NCBI RefSeq assembly: GCF_018854495.1
Contig: NZ_JABBDR010000187.1
Coordinates: 1 to 14,439, forward strand
DNA: 14,439 bases
Source of the DNA: Acidithiobacillus ferruginosus
Lineage (GTDB): Bacteria > Pseudomonadota > Gammaproteobacteria > Acidithiobacillales > Acidithiobacillaceae
Direction: 5' to 3'
The notes under the pieces are model-generated. The model was not told the origin of the DNA and ran no database searches. It worked only from the letters and a program-made list of their open reading frames with translations. The position numbers and the translations under genes were made by a program. Shown one piece after another: positions 1-5,055 of this stretch; positions within the stretch are counted from its first letter, which is position 1; each line of letters starts with the position of its first letter.

Positions 1-225
1 TCGGCAACTCGCCGAACAGACCGAATTAACGGCCTGCACTTAAACCAAATGGCCTCCACGAAACCCGGGGCGGTTCAAACTCCCGGTTTCCAAGTTATTG
101 TGACAGAGCATGCGGACATCAACGAGGAGTGGTATCAGGGGGCTGTGGTCGAGCGTTGGAGAGGTGGCCAGAAATTCGTGCCGGAAGATTGGCCGCGCGC
201 TGGCGCAGAACCAGCTCAGACCTGA
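1..225 (+). CDS. 3' end of a DUF3732-type ATPase gene (partial, possibly degraded)
   Basis: This is the last ~74 codons of a frame that is open from the left edge and stops with TGA at 223-225. The readable part (codons ~30-66) contains [18 protein letters not shown], then [17 protein letters not shown] recognise this as the C-terminus of DUF3732 proteins, RAD50/ABC-like ATPases of ABC-three-component defence systems. In that reading the His of TEHAD would be the switch (H-loop) histidine that follows the last core strand. The first ~28 visible codons do not match what I remember of the family, so a frameshift or deletion just inside the window is possible. An ATG at 49 lies in frame but is probably not the start. 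The next remnant begins 7 bp later, which is consistent with a decayed defence island. The family call rests on a short stretch. Confidence 0.55.
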   Translation, partial: SATRRTDRINGLHLNQMASTKPGAVQTPGFQVIVTEHADINEEWYQGAVVERWRGGQKFVPEDWPRAGAEPAQT

Positions 226-232
226 CCGCGTC

Positions 233-433
233 ACGGAGTTTCGTATTGCTGACTCTGTCACCGACAGATTGTCTAGTCTTACCAACGAGAAACAGAAGAC
301 CGTCAAGACGACTGTTTTCGACTTGCAATCGAACCCGGCTAGCCCGTCCGGGCATAAGTTTTCGCAAGCTAGATCATGCGTGAGATCAAACAATTCCAAG
401 CCGTTGTTGAGTTACACGGATTATCACAGGTAA
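233..433 (+). pseudogene. Broken RelE-like N-terminal domain of a UvrD/Rep-type helicase family (copy A)
   Basis: From 233 the sequence reads EFRIADSVTDRLSSLTNEKQ and then a TVFDLQSNPASP stretch. This matches the start of a helicase family with a RelE/ParE-like N-terminal domain, and also matches the ORF starting at 1445. The expected ATG is ACG here. At about 338-344 the frame shifts by one: removing four bases after NPASP would restore the family motif PGISFRKLDHA, which is readable in the next frame up to a TGA just after it. The original frame then resumes with LLSYTDYH, resembling the family's LLCYVDHH, and stops at 431-433. The domain therefore lost its start codon, gained a 4-bp insertion and lost its central segment. 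It ends 14 bp before rhuM. It cannot encode a working domain. The family assignment comes from remembered motifs. Confidence 0.6.
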
Positions 434-447
434 GGATTCCAGACCTT

Positions 448-1437
448 ATGAACCAATTCCTAATCTACCAAAGCGAAGACGGCTCCACCCGCATCGACGT
501 AATGCTGGAGGCGGAAACACTGTGGCTCAATCAGAAGCAGTTGACTGAGCTATTCGGCAAGGCCAAGGGCACCATCAGCGAGCACATCAGGCACATCTTC
601 GAGGATGGGGAGCTGACGCCGGCGGCAACTGTTCGGTTATTCCGAACAGTTCAAGTCGAGGGCGGGCGTGAAGTGGCCCGCGAGGTGGAACACTACAATC
701 TCGACATGATCCTCGCTCTCGGCTTTCGTGTGCGCAGCCCGGTGGGTGTGCGTTTTCGCCAGTGGGCCAGCGAGAAGCTCAAGGAGTATATCATCAAGGG
801 TTTCGTGCTGGACGACGCGCGTCTGAAGAACCCTGGTAAGGGCCGGGACTATTTCGACGAACTGACCCGTCGCCTGCAAGACATCCGCACCAGTGAACGG
901 CGCTTTTATCAGAAAATCACCGACATTTACGCCACGAGCGTGGATTACGACGCGCGCCACCCCCTGACTCAGCAGTTTTTCGCCACGGTGCAAAACAAGG
1001 TGCATTACGCCATCCACGGTCGGACCGCCGCCGAGTTGATCACCAGTCGCGCGGATAGCCGATTGCCGAACATGGGCCTGACGACTTGGGAAGGCGCACG
1101 TATTCGCAAGTCCGATGTGGGTGTTGCCAAAAACTATCTGAGCGAGGAGGAGCTGCGCGCCCTCAACAACCTGGCCGAGCAATACCTCATCTTTGCCGAA
1201 GGCCAGGCGGCGCGGCGCATCGCAATGACGATGCAGGACTGGATCACCAAGCTGGAGGGCTTCCTGACGCTGAATGACCGCGCAATTTTGCAGGGGGCGG
1301 GCCAAGTGTCTGCGGAACTCGCCAAAGCACACGCGGAGCAGGAGTTCGACAAGTTCCGGGTGCTGGATGACCAGCGTTTCGAGTCGGATTTCGATCGCAT
1401 GGTGCGGCAGTTACCCACAAAGAAGCCGAAGGGATGA
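448..1437 (+). CDS. rhuM: RhuM family protein
   Basis: This encodes 329 residues, about the usual length for the RhuM family, a protein first named from a Salmonella pathogenicity island. It is often found in mobile islands and next to type I restriction genes; its biochemical role is not established. The start is ATG 448, with AAGG about 12 bp upstream; an ATG 24 codons earlier would overlap remnant A. After a short strand-rich start (IDVMLEAETLWLNQ), residues ~27-50 (QKQLTELFGKAKGTISEHIR) look like a helix-turn-helix. The HYNLDMILALGFRVRS, FRQWASEKLKEYI and LNPGKGRDYFDEL-like blocks are typical of the family. The mid-region contains the conserved NKVHYAIHGRTAAELI segment. No signal peptide or membrane segment is seen. 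The truncated helicase ORF starts 7 bp downstream, so the two were probably once one operon. The gene looks intact although its flanks are broken. Confidence 0.88.
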   Translation: MNQFLIYQSEDGSTRIDVMLEAETLWLNQKQLTELFGKAKGTISEHIRHIFEDGELTPAATVRLFRTVQVEGGREVAREVEHYNLDMILALGFRVRSPVGVRFRQWASEKLKEYIIKGFVLDDARLKNPGKGRDYFDELTRRLQDIRTSERRFYQKITDIYATSVDYDARHPLTQQFFATVQNKVHYAIHGRTAAELITSRADSRLPNMGLTTWEGARIRKSDVGVAKNYLSEEELRALNNLAEQYLIFAEGQAARRIAMTMQDWITKLEGFLTLNDRAILQGAGQVSAELAKAHAEQEFDKFRVLDDQRFESDFDRMVRQLPTKKPKG

Positions 1438-1571
1438 AGCACTGATGGACTTCCGTATCTCCGACACCTTCACCGACAGCCTCGCCCGATTAACTGGCGA
1501 GGAGCAAAAAACGGCCCCAAGAATTGCCTTTGGGCTTGCGTCAGGACTGTACCAAACTGAGGAGCAGAGGA

Positions 1572-1581
1572 TTGTTAACAA
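1572..1581. repeat. Perfect 10-bp palindrome TTGTTAACAA beside the tRNA fragment
   Basis: TTGTTAACAA equals its own reverse complement. It lies in an AT-rich stretch (about 1570-1606) between the truncated helicase and the tRNA-Phe fragment. Such AT-rich flanks with short symmetric sites are common beside attachment sites, but nothing here shows that a protein binds it. Confidence 0.35.
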
Positions 1582-1606
1582 AAAATATATAACTGATTGT
1601 TTTATA

Positions 1607-1651
1607 TGGTGCCCAGGGACGGAATCGAACCGCCGACACGAGGATTTTCAG
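1607..1651 (-). repeat. 3' half of tRNA-Phe (anticodon loop to CCA): probable integration attachment site
   Basis: Read on the minus strand, these 45 bases give CTGAAAA (the anticodon loop of tRNA-Phe, anticodon GAA), the 3' side of the anticodon stem TCCTC, the variable loop, a T arm with GGCGG-TTCGATT-CCGTC, the acceptor 3' strand CCTGGGC, the discriminator A and an encoded CCA. The bases that should form the 5' half (next to 1652 and beyond) show no GAGGA partner for the anticodon stem, no D arm and no GCCCAGG acceptor strand. It is therefore not a functional tRNA gene. A fragment running exactly from the anticodon loop to the 3' end is the classic identity block of integrases that target tRNA genes. 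In that geometry the element lies upstream of the fragment, at higher coordinates, and the older DNA lies below 1607. No integrase gene is in the window. Confidence 0.85.
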
Positions 1652-1805
1652 TGCCCTTTGCCATCTATATGGCTTAAGTTATCAATAGGTTAGCTGCCTG
1701 CTAAAATTGATAACCGGCTACAATCGGCAGAGTGCAATTCATGGGCTGCCTCGTCGTGGTACAAATACGTCACAACAGCCCTCTCCTGAATGCAAAGCCC
1801 GTAAC

Positions 1806-2336
1806 TCATTTGATCTGGTCCGCAAGGTCTGCTTCGACAATCTCCAGCAGCGATCGCTCGCCGCATAAGAAGATCGAAGCGGTTGAATCGGCGGGATGAA
1901 TCTGACACCCAAGACCAAGGCCATCAAGCCGGTCCTTGGTGACATGCCGCCGGCGGGCTATCGGTGTCGTGCCCCACGTTCCCACCTTCAGTTTCAGGTA
2001 AACAGCCAGGTCGAACAGGCTCATTCTTCGCACATGCTCTCGCCAGTGCTCAGGTGAGAACGGCTTCCAAAGGTCAACCGATCGGTTCACCGTCTGCATG
2101 GGAGTGGGGCCGTATGCCAGATCTCCGGATTCGTAGGGGGCTGGATCAATCTTGATGATCAGGTTTGCTCCGGCCCAGGCCAGGGCATCCTGGCCGAGCC
2201 TGCTCCAAGACAGCACCAGGAGTTTGGCCTTTGTATATGGCAATGGGCTTTGCTCTGGGAGCAAGTCGGCCAGTAAGACAAGTTCTTTTCTAAGGTCTTG
2301 CGGGATCGCGTTGAGAGTTGATTCACTCCGCATCAT
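1806..2336 (-). CDS. Hypothetical protein, coupled to a small acidic upstream gene
   Basis: This encodes 176 residues from ATG 2336 (a second ATG follows at once). GAGGAA lies 7-8 bp upstream, inside the 3' end of the preceding gene, whose stop is at 2323-2325; the two frames overlap by 14 bases, so translation is probably coupled. I do not recognise a family. The protein is mixed in charge, with no signal peptide and no clear membrane span. A hydrophobic patch (AKLLVLSWSRLGQDALAWAG) lies near residues 36-55. The middle contains HWREHVRRMSLFDLAVYLKLK, and a basic ARRRHVTKDRL stretch follows. The ending, LLEIVEADLADQIK, is amphipathic. A longer start at 2393 is possible but would overlap most of the upstream gene. 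It sits just inside the predicted integrated region. Toxin-antitoxin or anti-restriction roles can be imagined from the layout only. Confidence 0.6.
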   Translation of the reverse strand: MMRSESTLNAIPQDLRKELVLLADLLPEQSPLPYTKAKLLVLSWSRLGQDALAWAGANLIIKIDPAPYESGDLAYGPTPMQTVNRSVDLWKPFSPEHWREHVRRMSLFDLAVYLKLKVGTWGTTPIARRRHVTKDRLDGLGLGCQIHPADSTASIFLCGERSLLEIVEADLADQIK

Positions 2337-2496
2337 CAATGTCTTCCTCTGGTTCTGCTTGCTGCAAATGGTCAACAGGGCACCGATACCCATTTATGGC
2401 CCAAGCCGCGGCGATGAGCAGGTCTGGCGCCCCGTCCTCGATAAAAGCTCCCCCACAAAGCAGCTCGTCTGGGATCTCGATTTCCTCGTAGTTCAT
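2323..2496 (-). CDS. Very acidic small protein, first gene of a coupled pair
   Basis: This encodes 57 residues from ATG 2496, with GAGGG 8-9 bp upstream; a GTG three codons earlier (2505) is an alternative start that would use up part of that site. The protein has 16 Asp/Glu and a single Arg, with an acidic tail (EPEEDIDDAE) and a central hydrophobic run, LLIAAAWAINGY. I know no family for it. A small acidic protein encoded just upstream of and overlapping a larger unknown protein is an arrangement seen in antitoxin-toxin pairs and other inhibitor-target pairs. Strongly acidic small proteins can also mimic DNA. Both ideas are inference from composition and position. Transcription would start in the 2500-2620 region, which carries an inverted repeat shared with the divergent plus-strand genes. 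Confidence 0.55.
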   Translation of the reverse strand: MNYEEIEIPDELLCGGAFIEDGAPDLLIAAAWAINGYRCPVDHLQQAEPEEDIDDAE

Positions 2497-2532
2497 CCCT
2501 CTCACCCTCGCTCTGAGTCTGATTCCTGGCCA

Positions 2533-2591
2533 GGTATAGATCGGACTCGGGTGCGCCTCTTCAGGTATCTCCAGATTCTTTGATCTATACC
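2533..2591. promoter_or_regulatory. 10-bp inverted repeat in the divergent promoter region
   Basis: GGTATAGATC at 2533-2542 and GATCTATACC at 2582-2591 are perfect reverse complements, separated by 39 bp. A related half-site, AGGTATCT, lies between them at 2563-2570. The region divides the minus-strand pair (start at 2496) from the plus-strand ORFs (starts at 2622 and 2726). Arms of this kind facing each other between divergent genes are typical of operator pairs for a dimeric repressor. I see no gene for a recognisable regulator beside it, although the unknown acidic or 176-residue protein could be self-regulating. A cruciform or an element end is also possible. Confidence 0.45.
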
Positions 2592-2621
2592 CAAGCGGGT
2601 TCTGGTATGGAGGAATGCCCG

Positions 2622-2723
2622 ATGTTCAAAGGTGCTTTTGTTACAGCCTGCATGGCGACATTGGGCTGCAACGGGACCGGGGCCAATGCTCCGGTGGCTG
2701 GTTCCGCAAGCTATAGCTGGTAA
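2622..2723 (+). CDS. Possible 33-residue peptide with a hydrophobic N-terminus
   Basis: ATG 2622 is preceded by GGAGG with an 8-bp spacer, one of the best ribosome binding sites in the left part of the window. The stop TAA at 2721-2723 is 2 bp before the ATG of the HIRAN-like gene, so the two would be cotranscribed and perhaps coupled. The peptide begins MFKGAFVTACMATLGC. It could be a short secreted or lipidated peptide, but the stretch before Cys (T-L-G-C) is a poor lipobox. No family is known to me. It may instead be only a leader that delivers ribosomes to the next gene, which has no clear site of its own. The claim rests on the ribosome binding site and the spacing. Confidence 0.35.
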   Translation: MFKGAFVTACMATLGCNGTGANAPVAGSASYSW

Positions 2724-2725
2724 CC

Positions 2726-3058
2726 ATGCGACGAATTTCAAATCTTGCATTTAACCAGGAGTTCCCTGAAGCTTCTGGCCTGTCTGGTATCCCAGCGGAT
2801 AACCAGGTTCGGATTTCTCGGGATACGGGCAACCCCTATGATCGGGATGCGGTGGGGATCTGGCTTGGAGGACACCCGAAAATGCCCATCGGTTGGCTTT
2901 ATCGCAAAGATGGCAACCGGGATGCCGTGCTGCAAAAGCTCGATGCCGGCGGAGAGATCACGGGACACATCGAACAGCGCAGCCGCAGAAAAGGTGAGAA
3001 GCCACGAAAAGTTGTGGTATTTTGGCTATCAAGGGTCGTTGCTCCTAAATCTGATTGA
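2726..3058 (+). CDS. Small HIRAN-like domain protein
   Basis: This encodes 110 residues. The frame is closed by TAG at 2714-2716, so ATG 2726 is close to the only possible start (CTG 2717 is the alternative). Residues ~35-85 fit the HIRAN pattern: NPYDRDAVGIWL, then a short loop, PIGWLYRKDGNRDAVLQKL, then a glycine pair before EITGHIEQ. In known HIRAN proteins the NPYD.NA.. motif precedes a beta-rich core that binds 3' single-stranded DNA ends; the domain occurs alone or fused to SNF2/Rad5 helicases and nucleases. Here it stands alone, with a basic tail (RSRRKGEKPRKVVVFW). A role in DNA repair, replication or defence of a mobile element is an inference. It follows the 33-codon ORF by 2 bp. 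Confidence 0.6.
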   Translation: MRRISNLAFNQEFPEASGLSGIPADNQVRISRDTGNPYDRDAVGIWLGGHPKMPIGWLYRKDGNRDAVLQKLDAGGEITGHIEQRSRRKGEKPRKVVVFWLSRVVAPKSD

Positions 3059-3081
3059 TGTGGAATCCAGAGGAAAGGAGG

Positions 3082-3162
3082 ATGCCTGATAACGGTAATG
3101 CCTTGAAGAACGGTACACACACCGAAGATTTGGTGCCGTCGTTGAATTGGGCTACTCCATGA
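3082..3162 (+). CDS. Tiny ORF (26 residues) with a GGAGG-type site
   Basis: The purine-rich run AGGAAAGGAGG stands directly before ATG 3082, leaving the GGAGG part with almost no spacer but AGGAAA at a usable distance. The frame runs to TGA at 3160-3162. That stop overlaps the ATG of the next tiny frame in an ATGA arrangement. No homologue is known to me. It lies in the 174-bp gap between the HIRAN-like gene and the oppositely directed sensor gene. It may be a leader peptide, a gene remnant or chance. Confidence 0.2.
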   Translation: MPDNGNALKNGTHTEDLVPSLNWATP

Positions 3163-3260
3163 TCGGTAATAAAATCGCTGGTAGCAAGGCCAGCCTGAAC
3201 GGCAGTTCAAGAAAGAGCAATAGCATTTCCGGTCAGGCACTGGTTTCCCATAAAGAATGA
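3159..3260 (+). CDS. Tiny ORF (33 residues), ATGA-linked to the preceding one
   Basis: ATG 3159 overlaps the TGA of the previous frame (ATGA). The frame ends at TGA 3258-3260, 28 bp inside the 3' end of the convergent sensor gene. The product is rich in Ser, Lys and Asn (SLNGSSRKSNSISGQ), a low-complexity composition with no recognised motif. A perfect hairpin, TGAAC-GGCA-GTTCA (3196-3209), lies within it. Only the overlap supports it, so confidence is low. Confidence 0.18.
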   Translation: MIGNKIAGSKASLNGSSRKSNSISGQALVSHKE

Positions 3261-4264
3261 TCCCTTTTGAGGAAGTCGTCATACGAAACATAATGAGAGC
3301 AATCGGAGGAAAATGTCAACCCTACTGTGCCGTTAAAGATATTGACAGATCCAGAGCGCAAATAAAATATTCCTTTCATAAATCTAAGCGTTCGTAAATT
3401 ACTCAATATAGACCGGACCTCTTGGTGGGGTACCACGGCGTCATCCGGATATGAGCGCTTGGGATACGCCAAGCAAATATTCGGGTCAATTAGTTCTTCT
3501 ATAGTCAGTAGACGATACCGATACGGGTCATCCATCACCCAAAGTATGGCCTGGCTGCTGGAGAAATGGAGAATTATATGATACACACCATGTACAAGTA
3601 TCAATTCTTCCACCACACTAAGCACGGTATCCAAATGCCGATCCATTTTGCTTTCCGAACGCATTTTCGTAACGGCCGTATCTGATATGAACGGGTCTCC
3701 TTCAAACCGTCGGGAATGCCTGGGCTCTTCGTATATTTTGGCTGCCTGAGGCAAGTCCCTCAAGGCAAAATCCGCACCAATGAAACCGAGAAGTATACCG
3801 TCTGTGTCACGCACAAATTGGACGGCGGTCAACGATGGCCGTAGCGCATGCAGGCTGATATAGGCCTCGCACAACAGAAAATCGATAGCTTGGACCCCTT
3901 CTCGTATGTAGGGCCATTGCTGATACTGCGCTTCACGATTTTTGTTAGAATACTCGGCGGCCAGCAATGCTTCTCTGATGTATGGCCGGTCCGATCGATC
4001 CCGGCCAAAGTGCTCGGCGAGCAGGCCTTCACGGCTGATGTTGGACGTTATCTGCACCCCGCCGGTGTCCAATGCATATAGAAACTTACAGTGCGGGACG
4101 GTGGAGAATGCCTCGTTCAATACAGCCTCCATTTTTGGACGGTCACCCCACACACGACTACATGCATCCGCCAGGTGACGCATTGGGTCGTACAGCAACC
4201 CGGTAAGCAACGCGCGCTGCTGAAAAACCCGCCTGGGCAGAGAAGAATCTTCTGGCGCTTTCAT
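3233..4264 (-). CDS. Soluble PDC/Cache-like sensor domain protein
   Basis: This encodes 343 residues from ATG 4264, with a strong AAAGGAGG site and an 8-bp spacer. Residues ~62-98 hold the PDC/Cache signature: FLYALDTGGVQITSNI, then HFGRDRSDRPYI. A matching distal block follows at ~133-172, with EAYISLHALRPSLTAVQF, then GFIGADFALRDLP. These are the two halves of the ligand pocket seen in PDC sensors. Unlike receptors of that class it has no signal peptide, no transmembrane segments and no output domain such as GGDEF, EAL or histidine kinase. The remaining ~170 residues are a C-terminal region unknown to me. It points the same way as dabB-dabA and was probably closer to dabA before an insertion sequence landed between them. 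A cytoplasmic sensing or carbon-uptake regulatory role is an inference. Confidence 0.7.
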   Translation of the reverse strand: MKAPEDSSLPRRVFQQRALLTGLLYDPMRHLADACSRVWGDRPKMEAVLNEAFSTVPHCKFLYALDTGGVQITSNISREGLLAEHFGRDRSDRPYIREALLAAEYSNKNREAQYQQWPYIREGVQAIDFLLCEAYISLHALRPSLTAVQFVRDTDGILLGFIGADFALRDLPQAAKIYEEPRHSRRFEGDPFISDTAVTKMRSESKMDRHLDTVLSVVEELILVHGVYHIILHFSSSQAILWVMDDPYRYRLLTIEELIDPNICLAYPKRSYPDDAVVPHQEVRSILSNLRTLRFMKGIFYLRSGSVNIFNGTVGLTFSSDCSHYVSYDDFLKRDHSLWETSA

Positions 4265-4320
4265 AAAAAGAAACCTCCTTTGGGTACTTCGAATAACAAA
4301 AATTGATCAGTTTGAGATAG

Positions 4321-4928
4321 GGACTTCCCCCACCTTCGCCATTCTCAGGCGATTTTTGCCAATTATCCCTGCTTTATCTGCGTATTTCCAGTATTTGTGG
4401 TGTGACCGGCACATGTTGGCCAACTCCTTCCGGGGACTTGGTCAAGGGGCGGTTGCGTTACGCCTTCTCATGGATTTGCCTATGGAGGCCGTGAATAGTC
4501 GCTCCGTCAGTTTGGCCTGGGCCAGTGATTCACGGAACAGCCACAAGGTCGTGTGATCGGGTACCGATTCCTCCAGTCCCGACCCAGGAAGACGCTGAAA
4601 GCTGAGACGATCCCGCACCTGGTATTCGGTTTGCTCGTCGCTGAGATTGTGCAGTTGCTGTAACACCATCATCTTGAAGAGCAGCATCCGGTCGTAGGGC
4701 TTCCTCCCTCCCGGCCCTTTGGGCTTGGCCTTCGGCACACTCTCCAGAATTGGGCGGAAGGGCTCCCAGGGAATGAGCAGATTGAGCAGCGGCAGGCCGT
4801 CGCCCAGAAAATCCAGTTCCCGCAGCAACCGGTGGTCTCCGGGGAAGAATCCTGTTTGCCCTACCAGTCCTGCCATCACCGGCTCTCCGATCTAACCTAC
4901 CCCCTAGATTTTGCTGCATATGGGGAGT
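4321..4928 (-). mobile_element. Internally deleted IS5-family insertion sequence
   Basis: The transposase start, at 4879 and below, is clearly IS5 family, but the element is only about 600 bp between candidate ends; a full member is usually 1.0-1.3 kb. Possible terminal repeats are ACTTCCCC at 4323-4330 and, facing it, GGGGAGT at 4922-4928 (reverse complement ACTCCCC). They match imperfectly and the true ends are uncertain. Inside lie a 10-bp palindrome GTTGGCCAAC (4415-4424) and a small stem-loop with T5 on the plus strand (TCGCC 4336-4340, GGCGA 4348-4352, T5 4353-4357). The element separates dabA from the sensor gene. Its ends or any target duplication cannot be fixed by eye. Confidence 0.5.
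4442..4879 (-). pseudogene. IS5-family transposase, N-terminal third only
   Basis: This encodes 145 residues from GTG 4879 (or ATG 4876), where the family usually has 300-370. The DUF772-type N-terminal domain is plain: GRKPYDRMLLFKMMVLQQL, then NLSDEQTEYQVRDRLSFQR and VPDHTTLWLFRESL up to residue ~120. Homology stops at LTERLF; the next ~20 residues do not belong there and a TGA ends the frame at 4442. The catalytic DDE region is missing altogether. After the TGA the same frame stays open for about 44 codons with basic residues, which may be a scrap of the original C-terminal end. The gene is therefore inactive unless a related transposase acts on the ends in trans. Confidence 0.85.
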
Positions 4929-5055
4929 TTTTCGAACCGCCCCATTTTTCGCTTACCGCACCTGCCGGTGTTGGTCGGCTCTGATACACATGTCTCGCAT
5001 GCTCCGCCCTTAGCGATCTTGGGCGAGCCTTGGTTCGCAATGCGGCAGGAATTTT
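4880..5055. other. Gap between dabA and the IS5 remnant
   Basis: These 176 bases follow the dabA stop and precede the transposase start. I see only short imperfect stems (for example CACC-GGCA-GGTG on the minus strand) and no T tract after any of them, so there is no supported terminator. The probable right end of the IS remnant falls at about 4922-4928. Confidence 0.3.

Larger units (their letters stand above)
1445..1693 (+). pseudogene. Truncated helicase-family N-terminus (copy B) running into a tRNA remnant
   Basis: ATG 1445 is 7 bp after the rhuM stop, with AAGGG about 10 bp upstream. The first ~25 residues, MDFRISDTFTDSLARLTGEE, are the start of the same RelE-like/helicase family as the remnant at 233-433. 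Recognisable homology fades after QKTAPRIAFGLA, about position 1550. The remaining codons cross an AT-rich stretch and then the tRNA-Phe fragment. That is why the tail reads CPGTESNRRHEDFQ, a string typical of translated tRNA genes and not of a real protein. An intact member would be several hundred residues long. I read this as a gene cut off by the recombination event that left the tRNA fragment. A short peptide may still be made, but it would lack all helicase motifs. Confidence 0.6.

Noticed and set aside
637..1332. 231-codon open frame on the minus strand
   Set aside because: Antisense to rhuM, which is an intact recognisable gene; no ribosome binding site or family.
1607..1690. A complete tRNA gene
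   Set aside because: Only the 3' half is present. The adjacent bases lack the 5' anticodon stem, D arm and acceptor strand.
2726..3089. Overlapping plus-strand frame at 2745-3089 as an alternative to the HIRAN-like gene
   Set aside because: Only the 2726 frame shows the NPYDRDAV...IGWL pattern; the other has no motif and no better start.
4336..4357. Intrinsic terminator on the plus strand (5-bp stem plus T5)
   Set aside because: The stem is short and no plus-strand gene ends upstream of it. It lies within the IS remnant and is mentioned there only.
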